Made by a program: the position numbers and the translations under genes. A DNA stretch of 64,000 nt from Phymorhynchus buccinoides (Eukaryota > Mollusca > Gastropoda > Neogastropoda > Raphitomidae), in the NCBI GenBank assembly GCA_017654935.2, contig CM065682.1, positions 37,158,824 to 37,222,823 of the forward strand, given 5' to 3'. Every line of letters starts with the position of its first letter. The first letter of the stretch is position 1. A model generated the notes under the pieces. It ran no database searches, was not told where the DNA came from, and was given only the letters and a program-made list of their open reading frames with translations. Positions 10,849 through 30,400 of the stretch are shown one piece after another.

Positions 10849-11042
10849 AGCGGTGCCCTAGCCGATGAGGTTTAACCGAGGCGTGGTTACCGCTACACCT
10901 ATCTGTATTGTTAAAAAATCGGGACTTTACTGTAGTTGACTGCCTCCGGGTATTGCCTCCAGTATTGTTCCCACCATCTTTGTATTTACAAATGTCCCAT
11001 ATGTGTCTGTTGCAGACCGAGAGGACGTAAAGCACCATTTTC
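10849..11042. repeat. Dispersed repeat R1, copy 2
   Basis: Starts GCGGTGCCCTAGCCGATGAG and ends CGAGAGGACGTAAAGCACC; parallel to 8019-8218 with scattered substitutions. It lies about 240 bp upstream of the GPCR start codon. Confidence 0.75.
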
Positions 11043-11284
11043 ATTCAGTGAGTTAAATGGATTTTGAATATGGAACCTGGCTGCATCGGACAGGAAACTT
11101 AAACAGGTTTGACCAGCAAACTGCAATACGTTTTGATGGCAGAACAACACTATTGTTTTTTTAAATATATTAAACTAGATGTTAGAAAATGTGTTTCAAC
11201 AGACCTTTTCCAATAGGCCTATAGTAATCGTCCATAAATCATTAAAACTAGGTTGGTCGGGCTTAGGTTCTTTAAAAGGACAAG

Positions 11285-17649
<6,365 letters not shown>

Positions 17650-17852
17650 CCGTGTCGAAGGGGTGAAGATGCGTGCGGCTTGGCCGGACTATCATGACTT
17701 GATACAGTCATCTATGCCTTTGTCTTTGATGCTTCTTAAAGACCCGACCAAAGGGGGTTAATCACTGACATAATTACAAGTGGTGGCAAGGATTTATAAC
17801 AATGTGACAACGTCTATAAAAGTGACAGAGATCTTTCGTATTTGATATTTTT

Positions 17853-17858
17853 AATAAA
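17853..17858 (+). promoter_or_regulatory. Polyadenylation signal AATAAA of the GPCR gene
   Basis: The first canonical hexamer after the stop codon, 204 bp downstream on the same strand. Confidence 0.55.
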
Positions 17859-17899
17859 AACATGAGTCTTGGCTGGAGGCTTATTCATTGATATAAAGC

Positions 17900-18780
17900 C
17901 TAAGTCTTGATTAAGAATTTACCATTGGCGTATAAGTAAATAATTATGTTATCTCAGACGTGAAAAAGTATAGTCCATTTCAAAAGCAATGAAGTAAGCA
18001 TACACATGCTTTCACAGTCGGTGTTCTTTCAAGAAAGAGTCGGTCATCAATAAAGGGAGAAAACAACTCTGGTCGTGCAAATGAACTTAAAGGGTATTTT
18101 TGCTAAGGTCTTTATTAAGAACGTCTAAGTCTATAAAATGCTTATAGAGCTCAATAGCCATGCATAGCACCATTTCCTCTCTAAATTAAGGCTTTAACGT
18201 AACAGAATTAAGGGTATCACAAAATGTATATACCCAACATGTATACTGTTTAAAATACACTTAGCAATTTTCTGAAGGCAAACAAGATGATATCAGGACA
18301 TTAACATAACACTCTTAGCACGTCTTTTAAATGATGTGCTTTTTGCTATTCAGAACAAAACACTCCTTCTTACCACCTCTTCCCTGCGTCAACCTTCTTT
18401 TACTCACGAAGGAACGACCTTCCTTTCCTTCAATAGTACCCCAGCATCTGCAGGATACAGAACTGATCGGTCGGCTGATCCTCAGTCGAGGGGTGAATGC
18501 CAGAACTGTCTATCTGTGTTCTTTATTCCTTTTGAGATAGACCGTTCTGGCAGACACCCCTCGCAAAAGTCTGATGTAAAATAGCAACCATTTCCTAACA
18601 GTTCACGAAGAGTCACAGGACCATTCACCCTTGCCCTCGCAAGTTTATTCAGGTTCTAAAGAACAAATATGGGGTTTAGGTTTTGGGGAAGGACATTTAT
18701 GATACAGTTCCTTGTCGATTGTTTTCCCAAAAAAATCTGTCATGATAGATTTTTTTCAGAAAGCAAACGCAGGGGATTGT
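17900..18780. other. Intergenic, no gene seen
   Basis: Mixed AT-rich DNA; the frames at 18331-18584 have no recognisable features. Confidence 0.5.
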
Positions 18781-18790
18781 AGAATGGTTA

Positions 18791-19060
18791 TTATGCTGGC
18801 GGTGAAGAAAGAACCCCCGGAGTGGTCATGCGCCATGAGGCAATACGTGCGGAATGCAGAGTGTCTTGGCCCCTGACCGTCAAGTGGCTTTGTATTCGCA
18901 CGAACATATTCCTTCCTGTGGTGGAGATGGCACCATACACCACAACACCCCCACTGCTACGAGGAGATGCCTGTCTGACGCTCATCACGCATCCTCGGGA
19001 TGTTTCCTCCAGCCCTCGAGCAGCCAATTCCGGACAGTCTGGTCCGAGATGAGATGGGCT
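18791..19060 (-). pseudogene. Tc1/mariner (IS630-type) transposase relic
   Basis: On the minus strand, 19054 down to 18990 reads ISDQTVRNWLLEGW, like the helix-turn-helix end (xSxxTVRNRLREAG) of mariner-type transposases. About 30 bp later, in another frame, GGVVVYGAISTTGRN matches the GSVMVWGGISxxGRT catalytic-domain signature, followed by LTVRGQDTL. The roughly 100 residues normally between these motifs are missing and stops interrupt the frame, so it is a decayed, deleted copy. Upstream remnants may reach 19360. Confidence 0.5.
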
Positions 19061-19926
19061 CTAAGGAACGACTGGACACTTGACTACAGACGCTGGCAGG
19101 AAATAGTTCCAGAGATCTGATGTCCGAGCCATATGTGAAACGGCCCTGTTTTGTAACCAAAGTTGACCTGATCTGGGAATGCTGACTGTTGATTCCGTTT
19201 GCAGGAAACAGTCCCAGAGTTAGCCGACAGTGCTCTGGACATCGAAAAGCCTTGGAACCAACTTCGGCTGTGGCCAACTTGATGACGTCCATCCTTTTCT
19301 TGATGCTGAGTTTGAATGGTGGCACGGCTGCTTCCATCTGTGAAGGCTTGTGCTTTTGCAAAGCTTTAGAAGTAGACGTTGAACTGCTGCTTTTAACTAA
19401 GAAAATTCACGTGTTTTCCCCACACGAACTAAAAGTGAAGATTTGAGCTGTAGATAAGGAAAAACTAAACAAAAAAACCAACATTGGCCCTCACAAATTT
19501 GGCACTGACTATGAACTTGAATTCAAAATTAACTTTGTGGGGGAAATTGGTGGAAGTTCTTCTTATCAAAATGTTTGTTTGCGTCGATAAACTAAAAATG
19601 ATTTTGTTTTAACATTTTATGACCAGATGCATCGATTACATTTACTGATTTGATGCAGACGATTGGCAATTAAGAAAATATGTAACGGCACGCAGGCGTG
19701 GCAATGGACTGATTATTTGCTGGTCGTTTGGAACAAATTTAATTAAGCTACCCCCGTTGAGAAGTTTCGTTTTTGTCAGTTTGCCTGAGTACAAAAGTTA
19801 CCCGAAAAGCAATGAACAGATCGTGACGAAATTTTATGGAATAATTTGGAATATCATTTAATCACAAGAAATTTAACATGGACTTATTTTACATTTACTT
19901 GTCTCTTCGTTTCTGTTGTTCATTGG
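19061..19926. other. No gene seen
   Basis: Possible 5' remnants of the transposase to about 19360, then AT-rich unique-looking DNA. Confidence 0.45.
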
Positions 19927-19934
19927 CTTAGTAG

Positions 19935-20308
19935 AGTGGCACAGTGGTAGCGCGTTCGCCTTGTGTCAAGTAAACCCGAGTTCGAACCTGGATACAGGGG
20001 ATTTTTCCTATCACTTTGCACTAGGCCTTACGCGGGTCTGAACGTGGACTCTTTCGGATGAGACGATAAACCGAGGTCCCGTGTGCCCATGCACTTAGCA
20101 TACGCTAAACCCAGTGGCAACGAAAAAGTTGTCATTTGGTCAAAATTTACCTCCCCCCCCCCTTTCCTTGCTCATCAGTCGCACCAAAATCGCATGCCAA
20201 AAAACACAAAAACAAATGGGTGGCGCGCCTCTGGCTGCGACGAGCTCTCCAGGTGGTAGCAACCCGAATTTCACAGAGACGCCTCTGTGACTAAAAAGTA
20301 CCTAATAC
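19935..20308 (+). mobile_element. tRNA-derived SINE (SINE-1)
   Basis: The head carries a pol III A box (TGGCACAGTGGTAGCG, 19937) and B box (GAGTTCGAACC, 19978-19988). A central domain (GGATGAGACGATAAACCGAG, then GTCCCGTGTGC) is shared with SINE-2. Direct repeats CTTAGTAG at 19927-19934 and 20309-20316 are a plausible target-site duplication. It is not a functional tRNA gene, because no cloverleaf closes. Confidence 0.75.
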
Positions 20309-20463
20309 CTTAGTAGCTCAAAATGCAGGTTTTGTCGGCCAGCTACGTTCTAGGTGCGATTCTTTTATGGTGAAAATATTGTTGGATAACTCATGCAGGC
20401 GCTTGCTTGCGAGTGTGTGTTTTGGTGTTTTGGGAATAATTTTGCAAGTTTCATACCTTAATA

Positions 20464-20515
20464 TTCACACACGCACGCACGCACGCGCGCGCCGCGCGCG
20501 CACACACACACACAA
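20464..20515. repeat. (CA)n/(CG)n microsatellite
   Basis: Alternating CA and CG with a central GCGCGCGCCGCGCGCG palindrome. Confidence 0.9.
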
Positions 20516-20619
20516 ATGAAAGGGTAAACTAACGGATATTGGAACAATGTATAGGCCTACAGGGTGTGGTTTTTCAAGCTCGTCACATGATATAGTATTA
20601 GCGATAGTTAGCCATATAC

Positions 20620-21245
20620 TGTTCAAACAAAGTTATGGACCAACAGTTCTCTTCGAGGCATATCAAAATGGTATATAATTTCGTGGGAATGGCAGCTAAT
20701 TTAGGCAAGAAAATGAGCACAGATTGTTATGACTACGGGGCAGTGGGTTGATGCCTCGTGCCTCCATACGGGGAGCTGGACGACGCCCCCCCCCCCCCCC
20801 CCCCCCCAGTCTCCCCCCGTGAGGATACCGGGTTTTATTTCGTAAAAAATAGTCCCCCCACCTTCTTGAAGTTCTGTGCTTGTAACTTCCTCTAATCTGC
20901 CCCTCTCTTTGACTCTGCCTTTTCCCTTTGCTTTCTCTCATCTACTATCTTTCTGACTTATCTGACTCTCCTGCCTTTAAAAAAAATATTTCCTTTGAGC
21001 TCCTCCGAAATCGGAATGTGTCGGCTGTACGCATTGGGGAGACCAGTGAAAACTGAAAACCAGACACATACGTACCTTACCCATTATGGCCATATGGCCT
21101 GGGAAAGCAGACGAAGAAGAAGATTATGACCTGATGTGTGGTTTTGCACATATCCATTTTCTTCTGTTGGGATCGCAAGGCTTGTTTACCGAGCAATATA
21201 GGCTTAAGTGCTTGCCAAATCATGGACTTTTGAAATGCATTCAAC
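20620..21245 (+). repeat. Dispersed repeat R2, plus copy, split by a retroposon
   Basis: 20620-20733 and 21122-21245 together match the complement of the uninterrupted copy at 21967-22300 (for example GCAGCTAATTTAGGCAAG and GATGTGTGGTTTTGCACAT). The 390 bp between them is the (GAA)n-tailed retroposon. Confidence 0.65.
20734..21124 (+). mobile_element. SINE-like retroposon with (GAA)n tail (family S3, long copy)
   Basis: It splits repeat R2 and is flanked by similar AGATT..TATGAC sequences, consistent with a target-site duplication. It has a C22-25 run near 20785, the segment CTCCTCCGAAATCGGAATGTG, and an end CCATATGGCCTGGGAAAGCAG followed by AAGAAGAAG. A 3' partial copy is at 61858-61976. 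Confidence 0.6.
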
Positions 21246-21398
21246 ATACTGTTTGTTGGGGACAGTTAGTGAGTGCACATGCATCAGAATAGTTTGAAGT
21301 CCAATCCTCTGAAAACTGCGGTAAAAGGGCCAGCAAGGCCCCAGACTGAAGAGGGACAACACTGAAATGAGTTCTGAACACCACCAAAAAGAATTATA

Positions 21399-21612
21399 GG
21401 GGAAGACGGGGTAAAAAGCGCATGGGCGGGTAAGAAGCTCACCCCAATTATCTCATGAAATAAAGAAAATTTCAGTCAAATTTGCCCATGAGACGAATGC
21501 TAGACATTAACGCTCGTCTCATGGGCAAAATGAGACTGAATGTTGCTTCATTTCATGAGATAATTGGGGTGGGCTTCTTACCCGCCCATGCGCTTTTTAC
21601 CCCGTCTTCCCC
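21399..21612. mobile_element. Long-hairpin TA-MITE, copy 4
   Basis: 214 bp, TA on both sides (21397-21398, 21613-21614), nearly identical to copy 1. Confidence 0.9.
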
Positions 21613-21966
21613 TAGTGATAAATCACTTTAAAATGCTATTTAACACAAAGGATAACACTCAATAAAAAGGCAAAACCTCTGACAATCCTCTGTCAGAAAT
21701 TCTTAATCCTCTGACAATTCTGATGCCTGACTGTAACATTGTTTATGTATTTTAATTTTGAATACGTACTGGGTCTTTTTATTTTATTTTATTACTGCAT
21801 GCACCCAATATATGGTGAATGCATTTCGCGGTGAAAAGACTGATAGTCTACTAAAACAGTCACAGCTGTGCCAACTGAATTTAAAGAAAAAAAAAAAAAA
21901 AAAACAATCAAGAGAAAGGACGCTTGAGAGGCCGCGAGTGCTAGTCGTCCTACCTGACCTGACCTG

Positions 21967-22300
21967 ACCCTGACCTGAAGTCCACGATTTGGCGAAACAT
22001 CCCTATATTTTATTGCTCGGTAAACAGGCCATGCGAGGTCAACAAAAGGAAATGGAGATGCACGTGCAAAACCACACATCTGGTCATAGTCTGTGCTCAT
22101 TTCCGTGCCTATATTAGCTGCCATTTCAACCAAATTAAACACCACTTCCACACGCCTACAGAGCAAAAAGAACTGTTGGCCCTCAAAGACCCAGTGACGC
22201 ACTACGATTAAGTCCCTTCGTTTTTTCTGGGTGGCTGTGACCCACAAACAAATTTCCCCATATTCAAATTGAGGCTGCTCTTTAAACTGTTGTGTCGGTT
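21967..22300 (-). repeat. Dispersed repeat R2, minus copy
   Basis: An uninterrupted inverted counterpart of 20620-21245. No coding capacity is recognised; the minus frame 21792-22310 has no known domain. Confidence 0.6.
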
Positions 22301-22331
22301 TCAATCGCAATCCTTCATTTGAATTGTATTA

Positions 22332-22496
22332 CAGTACGTGGAACCTCCCTTATAAGACTCCCTCCCACATAAGACCTACTTCTCTGAGACATTGCCCTTC
22401 TTTGTAAGTATTAAAATTACCTCTCTTATAAGACCCCTCCCTTATAAGACCTCATTTGGGATGATTTTTGCAGGTCTTATAAGGGAGGTTCCACTG
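22332..22496. mobile_element. pogo/Tigger-like MITE, copy 2
   Basis: 165 bp, TA on both sides (22330-22331, 22497-22498). It shares TGGAACCTCCCTTATAAGAC and CATTGCCCTTCTTTGTAAGT with copy 1; the left end has a short insertion in the CAGT..GTGG terminus. Confidence 0.8.
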
Positions 22497-22532
22497 TACT
22501 CATTGCTATTTAGAATCTGTTATTTTAAGTCA

Positions 22533-22860
<328 letters not shown>

Positions 22861-22929
22861 GGTAGGGACTAAATAAGCCGTCAAGCTTTTTGGCAGTCCA
22901 GTCGAATCATCGAACTTATATATATCTTT

Positions 22930-23533
22930 AATCAAGGTGTAATACGGTTGAATTTTCCTATCATGCAATTTTAATCAATGCTTCTAAATATATGTATAAA
23001 ATTTGGATGATTATCTAGACGATTTTTGAATGTATTAGTATTGGGTGCACATTTTAGGTCCACTGGTAAATCATTCCATAGGTTAGCAATTCTGTTAGTG
23101 AAACAATATTTTCTAATGTTAGTGTTATAACCTTACCATATGAATTCCTTGTTATATCATATTGTACAGATGTAAAGAAATCATCCCATGACAAATCAAC
23201 ATGACCATTACATATTTTATATGCTTCAATCAGGTCTCCCCTGACTCTTCTGCCTTTAAGGGAATAGAGATTAAAATAAAGAAGTCTGTTTTCATAATTC
23301 ATATTTCTGAATTTCTTAACAAGCTTTGAAGCCCTTCGTTGAACTTTTTCAACAGCTACTGATTGATATTTATATTTAGGATACCATTATATTGTTGCCA
23401 TACTCTAAATGTGGCCTTACTAGTGCTTTATATAGTTTGGTAAATATGTCATAATCAATATCAATAAATGTTCTTTTAATTAACCCTATCATTTTGTTCG
23501 CTTTATTTACGCAACGAATAAAGTGTGTGTGTG
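22930..23533 (-). pseudogene. LINE reverse transcriptase C-terminal fragment (decayed)
   Basis: On the minus strand, pieces in shifted frames read NKANKMIGLIKRTF, YKALVRPHLEYG, KGRRVRGDLIEAYKICNG and NRIANLWNDLPVDLK. These are the canonical C-terminal blocks after the polymerase core of non-LTR reverse transcriptases (KANRMLGxIKRTF, LVRPHLEY, RRxRGDLIExYKI, WNxLPxxV). Frameshifts separate the blocks. Its 5' side abuts a (GT)n tract at 23521. Confidence 0.8.
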
Positions 23534-23595
23534 TGTGTGTATGTGTGTGTGCGTGTGTGCGTGTGCGTGTGCGTGCGTGCGCTCGCACGTGTGTG
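23521..23595. repeat. (GT)n microsatellite
   Basis: GT/GC-rich tract directly at the truncated 5' side of the LINE fragment. Confidence 0.9.
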
Positions 23596-23643
23596 TAAAA
23601 TATACAAACTAGACTTATTCAAATAATCAATTTGGATGGTTCA

Positions 23644-24010
23644 TCCGCCTCCCGCCTCCTGGGAGGCCAGTTGGTTAGAGTCGCCGCTCTTAATCCAACG
23701 GGTTTGCGAGTGCGCTGGTTCGAACCCAGCTGGTCACGGTGTTGTATCCTTGGGAAAGATACTTTACTCCTATTTCCTGGTCCTTTGGATGAGACCTAAA
23801 GCCGAGGTCCCGTGTGCAAACGCACGCACAAAATCTTGCGCGCACATTAAAGCCCATTCCACACTATTCGGTACGAGTAGGCCGTGTGTGCCGGTGGAAT
23901 GGATGACACGAACTCACAAAGCATGCATCCTGTGCGCCAATAGCAGTCTAAACGAAGACTTTGGGCGTGGGGCAGGATAACCATCCCCAATCGGAAGAAT
24001 AAGAATAAGT
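23644..24010 (+). mobile_element. tRNA-derived SINE (SINE-2)
   Basis: A box region GGCCAGTTGGTTAGAG and B box GGTTCGAACCC (23717-23727). The central domain (GGATGAGACCTAAAGCCGAG, GTCCCGTGTGC) is shared with SINE-1. It ends in AGAATAAGAATAAG, a short tandem tail. Confidence 0.75.
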
Positions 24011-24194
24011 CATGCTGTGTGTAATTTACTGATTGAATAAAGCAGTTGTCTTCATTTGCAAGGGAAATGGTGGTATGTACACAACAAAGTTATATCCCTT
24101 GAACTTTGAAGCTTCTATCTGATTCCTGCATTCGAACTGCATTGTAGATTAACTGCCAAATGTTGCAGTTTAAGTTAATACTTTAATATTCAAC

Positions 24195-24640
<446 letters not shown>

Positions 24641-24769
24641 ATAAGAAGTGAATAAATAAATAAATTACAAAACAAACTCAAATGGCTCAAAAGTAAATAA
24701 TGTAACAATCAAATATAACATTTCCAAAGAACAATATTAAACATAAATCAACATTCTCACAATTCCTTT

Positions 24770-24773
<4 letters not shown>

Positions 24774-24850
<77 letters not shown>

Positions 24851-24868
24851 GAGAGAGAGAGAGAGAGA
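24774..24868. repeat. (GA)n microsatellite
   Basis: About 45 GA units with one GACG interruption. Confidence 0.95.
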
Positions 24869-25429
24869 TTTTAATAAGCAAGTTATTATAAGAAACAATA
24901 ATTATGGTAGTTATGAGCAAAAATAGACATGCTTGAGAAAACTGTGATTCAGACTGGTGTGACCCATTCAGAAACTCACAATGCACCGTCTACCTATGTT
25001 TGTTATTCACCCAGTTTTTAAAGAACAATTCCGGTAAGAGACGACATTGAAGTTAGGGTATTACTATACTTCAGTCACCAGTTCTAATCATGAGTGAGTT
25101 AGATATCATCCATTGTGGGTGGGTGCGCGCAATCTATATATGCATGTTGCGTGCACATACATGCAGAAACGTGGTACACGTTGCCGAATCCAGATAAATA
25201 AAGTGATACAGTTGTATTATCACTTGGGATTGGCCAAATATCAGTGACAATATCGTTGTTTTCGGTTGAACTAAAAGCATCACCATAGTTTTTATTTTTA
25301 TTTTTTGTTTTTTTAAAATCAAGCAGGTTTTTCATAGTAAAAAAAGATTCAAGGAACTTTAGGATACACCGATAGTGTCTCTTGGATGGATGCCAGTTGA
25401 GATTGATGTGCAAGAAAAACCCACACTTG

Positions 25430-25600
25430 AGCTTTGCATGCTTTCTTGTAGTGTCTTGCATGGGAATTGTTGGTGTTGTCGTACCCTGGCTTAAAGACTC
25501 CAGGGATCAACCCAACAGCCGAAGCACTTGAACACTAAGGTAGAAATGCACCAGCTAGAGACGAGAACATTACGTGTATGCATGGGAATAAATTAATTCA
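25430..25600 (-). mobile_element. SINE-like repeat S4, minus copy
   Basis: GTACCCTGGCTTAAAGACTC, AGGGATCAACCCAACAGCCG and AACATTACGTGT match the complement of 38636-38810 and 44297-44450. Confidence 0.65.
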
Positions 25601-26432
25601 CACATAAAAGCTTTGCATACCTATAATGCATACCATGATCAATCCATTTCAATTCATGCCTACCTCATTGTATCACACCCATTCTCCATTCATACATACA
25701 CCCATCAAACTCGGCCTGTTGCAAGGAGATAAAAACTTTATTTACAAATCCAACAATTTGAAGAGGTGGTGACAATCAAAAGAACCATGTTTAGGGGCAA
25801 TGGCCCCTTTGTTTTGTTCACATTAAAAAAAAAGAAGTCACAGAACCTAAGTCGTCAAAAGTCAAGGCCAGGCAAGCCCCAGAGAGGAAACGAAGTGACG
25901 GAGGGGAAAAGGAGGAGGAGGAGGAGGGGGTTACAGAAGGGTTGGGGGTTACAAAACAAAAGAAGGGGGATATACACTCACAACACATGGGGAATGCAAA
26001 CCATATAAGCTGCAGACTGAAGATTTTTGCACTAACAATCTCTCTCTGGACAGCCAACTAAAGACGGGGAGAAAAAATAAAATTGTCACTCAACACAGTT
26101 ATGGGAGCAAATTGAAACTAACCTTGCATTGATTCTTCCTTTCAATTGATTAATTATACAAAAGCATTTCCTTTTAACAGACCAAAAACAGGCATGGCTA
26201 CTGCATGTTACTTTAAACCCTTTGGGTGTAAATAGGTGAAGAGATAAAAAAGAGAAATAAGTAGAGAAAATAGTGATCGTAACTGCTTTGACTATCTAAA
26301 GCAAAAAAAGAGGTAGTTTGTTTACAAAAAGAACATTAACATGAAACCCACTGAAAACCCCTTCATTATTATTTCAATTCCTGAATTCTATTTCAATTAA
26401 CCTCCATTCTAATGAGTGACTTAGTGGGCTCT
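25601..26432. other. No gene seen
   Basis: AT-rich; a GGAGGAGGAGG stretch near 25905 produces the only short frames. Confidence 0.5.
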
Positions 26433-26601
26433 TTTGCCCACCAGGTGGCATAACACTCGAGTGGGGCTAATCCTCTCTATATTCTTAGTTGGGGATAAAG
26501 AGAGAGAGATAGGGAGGAGTCCAACCCTCTCTCTCACTACCCCCAACTAAGAATATAGCGTGATAAGCCCCACTCGAGCATTATGCCCCCTGGCGGGCAA
26601 A
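26433..26601. mobile_element. Palindromic MITE (TTTGCCCACCAGG termini)
   Basis: The arm TTTGCCCACCAGGTGGCATA to TATATTCTTAGTTGGGG pairs with CCCCCAACTAAGAATATA through CCTGGCGGGCAAA, leaving a purine-rich loop of about 30 bp. Small indels between arms suggest age. Confidence 0.8.
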
Positions 26602-28975
26602 TAATCGCCATAAGTCGACCATTCCTTAGGGATTCATCCCGACTTTCTATTCCTACCTTTCTCTTCAAAACAAAACAAAAAATCAACAAAAAGTATACAG
26701 CAACTGTTACTCTTTGTTCCCCTTAAAGTCGGATCCGCACATTGACCAAGATCAAACAATGAATAATATTGGCCAAAATACTTGTTTCCTTTACACTGCC
26801 TTAATGGGAGGATATTCTTAATTCACAATTCATTACAGATCATTAAACATTTTGTCTGGGCGAGAGAGAGAAAGAAAGAGAGGGCAGAAGACGACTTTTA
26901 ACAGATAGAAGGAGATAGCGAGCAAGCAAGAGAGAGAAAGAGAGTTAGGGGGAAGGCATGTGAAATCTGCTGAAACAATTCCATCATAGTAAAATGAATG
27001 CTATGTTAGGCGCATACAAATGCTTAGAACAATCTAAAGTCATACACTTACTGGTACACTCTTTTCTACATGTGTGTACAAGAAATGGGGGCATTATAAA
27101 CCGATTCTAAGAATCTACGACCCGGCCCTTTTGAACAGACACCAAAGAGTGATGGCATGACACTACGAGTATGAGCACAAGGTCATCGGAAGATTGCAAT
27201 GAGTTCAAGCTATGTTTTACGCATAGTACTGCAGCTCTAGGGGATCTGTTAGCCTTTGGGGACCATCTCCGATGCTGACTTTATTTAATTCATGACCGAG
27301 AGAGTGGATGTCGCCTGAGCAAGGTCTCTTGTTTGGGAACCATGTTCAATGCTGACTTTATCTAATTCTTCATGACTGAGAGAGAGGTCTCTTCAGAACA
27401 TTGTATATTCAAAAACTGTTCCAGCCCAGCTTTCCAAAATAGTGACCGTCTCCTCTGCTATGTGGAGGTACCAGACCTGAGCCACAAGCACACATATGAC
27501 ATACTTTTCACACAATATTTCAATGCAATTTTATTTTTTTCTTTGATTTGATCATTGATGTGAATGTCACTGATCTTGCATTATCCCTTCTGTCCGTGCA
27601 ATCTTCTTGTCAACTTGTTCTTGTAATACTAACAGTCACCTTATTTTATGTTCTGGTACTTTATTTCTAATGGTCAGATGGCCGGTCTATGGTCACTTTT
27701 GAACTGTGAGTATGACTACACATAATTTCAAGTTAATATCGTATTGAAAACAGAACTCCAAAGTTACAACAGGAGAGACAAGCCTCGTCTATTCTTCTAC
27801 GTGCATTTCAACTATTAGTAGAAGCATGGGTAAAAGTAAAACATTCTCCCAGTCCTGAAATGACACGTTTCAATGTTCTCTGAATCTTCCCAATCCTGAA
27901 GTGGTGACCGCATTAAAAATAATTTCCAATGTGTGTCTGTGTTTACAGGATGAGTGGGGTGTTGTTGGAATTGCAAGTCTATAATTTGTTTTAATCTGCC
28001 ATCAATGATGGCAGAAATGTTTGATTTTAAAAAAACGTGGATCTTTTCCCCCCCAATCTATCAGGAAATATCTTCAACTTGATGAAGTTGGCTGATTAAC
28101 TGGAAGAAGAAGAAGAAGAAGAAGAAGAGATCTGGATCACAAGATGGCCAATCCTGAAAACTCTTTCTATCAGCTTTTCTACTTCTGATTTCAGGAGCAT
28201 TCCTGAACTACCTTCACCCATGTAGGAGTATTTTTTGTTTGCAGCTGACTTTGTTTTTAACTTTGGCCAGGTTTTCTTTCTCCTTTAATGGCATGCTTCA
28301 GCTATAAAGCAAAAGAAATTAATGCTTGCTGCCCAATGCTGTAGACTTTAACACTTAGAGAACAGGAGCACAGCAACATTGCAGTTTAAACCCCCCCCAT
28401 CAAATTTTCGCATTCAAAATGTTCCCAGAGAAGCGACATTCTACCGTTCTCATGGAAGGGATACAGTTTCAGCCGAGGATTATCGTAATGAAACTGAAAG
28501 AGCATGATTTTGCGGCTATGGTCGTATCACATGATATACATGGAAACCCATCCGCATAGAAATACGGGAAGTAAGATATACGAGGACAAGACTTGCCGAT
28601 GGCTTTCCGCGTATATGTGCACACACTTTCATATAACTTCTTACTTCCAGAATTTGTTTTTGGCGGATTATGGATGGGACATACGGATCACAGTACACTA
28701 ATTCCCCTCATTCTAGCTCCTTTCAGTTTTCCACAGAGAGCTATTTGTTTCAGGTTATTTCTTTTAACAGCGGCAAATATTCTTATCATTGATTTTGGTT
28801 AGGGATAGGAAAAGACCTTACAAGCGGTATGCCACCATAAAACAATGTAAGCCTAATGGATAAAACACTTTAAATTGGTTTATGCTGGTGACGAGTGTTA
28901 ACAAAAGGCATGAACTGAAAGGAGCTGAGAAAAGCTACCGTGGGATGGATTTCCCGCGTATATACGCACACGTAA

Positions 28976-28978
<3 letters not shown>
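26602..28978. other. No gene seen; weak internal duplication and a (GAA)n tract
   Basis: ACCAT..C.ATGCTGACTTTAT and GAGAGAG motifs repeat at about 27262 and 27342. (GAA)n lies at 28102-28128. The rest is AT-rich. Confidence 0.5.
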
Positions 28979-29006
<28 letters not shown>

Positions 29007-29017
29007 GGGGGGGGGTT

Positions 29018-29615
29018 TCCAGGGGTCTAAACTACACCTCAGCAGGGCTACCTACCCTCTGTTGCAGTTTCCAGGGACAAACTACTTAAAAACCAGGGAC
29101 AGACTTACTTCCAGGGACAAACATTGCAATGTCATGCATCAGGTCAAAACGAATATCAACTTTTTTAACTGATTGGAGTCATGACTGCAGACATCAGCCG
29201 TCACTGTGTCTGTTCTGGTCATGACGGCAGATGACTGCACTATCTGACAGCGACTCCAATGAGTTCATCATTTCGTGGTCTAGCAACATTTTTGCAACTC
29301 CGGATTTTTTGTTATAGTCTTCTTGATGCTTTTTGGTGTCATTATGCTTCAATAGTCAAGATCCTTTGGTGTTCAGTAACCCAGGTGTAACACGTCTGTT
29401 AGGAACATTTTAACTCTGTTGGCTGCTCCTGTGCTCAACGGTAAGGTCAGCTAACAAGACAAGCGATTGCTCTACAAATTTTTGATTCAACTCGGTTTCC
29501 AGGGACGCCAGACAGAAAAGTGGATTCCATGGACAGGGCGCCGTTTTTAACTGTTTCCAGGGACAAACACCCCCTTGGGGATTGGGGGGGGGGATATGGT
29601 AGGCAGCCCTGCCTT
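29018..29615. repeat. Fold-back-like element rich in TTTCCAGGGAC motifs
   Basis: The left part (CAGGGCTACCTACC at about 29034) and the right part (GGTAGGCAGCCCTG at about 29599) are inverted. TTTCCAGGGACAAAC or variants recur at least six times between. An inner inverted pair (GGAGTCATGACTGCAG / GACTGCA...GACTCC) is centred near 29215. The family is unknown. Confidence 0.55.
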
Positions 29616-30400
29616 AGCCAAGAATACTATCCGGACATAACTCCCAACGTTCACTTGGTAACAGATTGCAATGAGACTTAAAAACAATTTTGATTGATCG
29701 ATGAACTTTTAACTTCAAAACAAAAATACATTCTCTCCAAATTGCACGCAGCCCAAAATGTATCAGGAACACATCACATGTCAACATTATTTTGTAAGAC
29801 AAATAATATTAAGTGTAAAAAAAATCCTGGATATATTATGTACAAAAGGGGAATACCGGAAATGATGGCAAATTGTATTGCACTGAACCAAATAAAAAAT
29901 AAAAACCTTCCCAAAGAAAATGTGTAATTGAGAAAGATTGCAAAAAAGAAATTGTCACGTGATAAAAGAAATTGTGCATTATTTTTTTTCCAAATGTGTG
30001 TATTTAAAAAAGTGCAAAAAGGAGGTATAAATGACTTTTTAGTGTGAAGACACAGAGTAGAAAATTAAATAAGTCTCAAATAAAGAAATGTGATTAGTTA
30101 TGCGAAATAGGGGCCAGTCATTACATTACACACATTTTGTTCAACAAAACCTGACTTCTTGATGAAGTTAAGGCTTCCAACACAATATTGAATATAGCAG
30201 CAGTCTTATCCTTCCAATCAGAGACATTCAAATTCAAACTACTGAAACAATTTTTGTTCATGCCAAAGCCCGTAAACCACGATGACTTCTATTAGCTCCT
30301 AGCATCAAAAGAGAGAGAGAGAGAGAAAAAAGTGTCTACTTTCAGAGTTCCTTTATGTAAGGTTGTGAATTTTCATTCTAAAGTTTGGATTAAAAGGATT
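29616..30400. other. No gene seen
   Basis: AT-rich DNA with short A runs. Confidence 0.5.

Noticed and set aside
18331..18584. Short frames downstream of the GPCR
   Set aside because: Two overlapping frames of similar length without domains; non-coding composition.
19935..20005. Functional tRNA gene
   Set aside because: The A and B boxes are present, but acceptor and anticodon stems do not close and the sequence continues into a SINE body. The same holds for 23650-23730 and 49780-49860.
27240..27420. Duplicated GCTGACTTTAT..GAGAGAG segment as a mobile element
   Set aside because: Similarity is limited to about 60 imperfect bases and there are no terminal repeats or target-site duplication.
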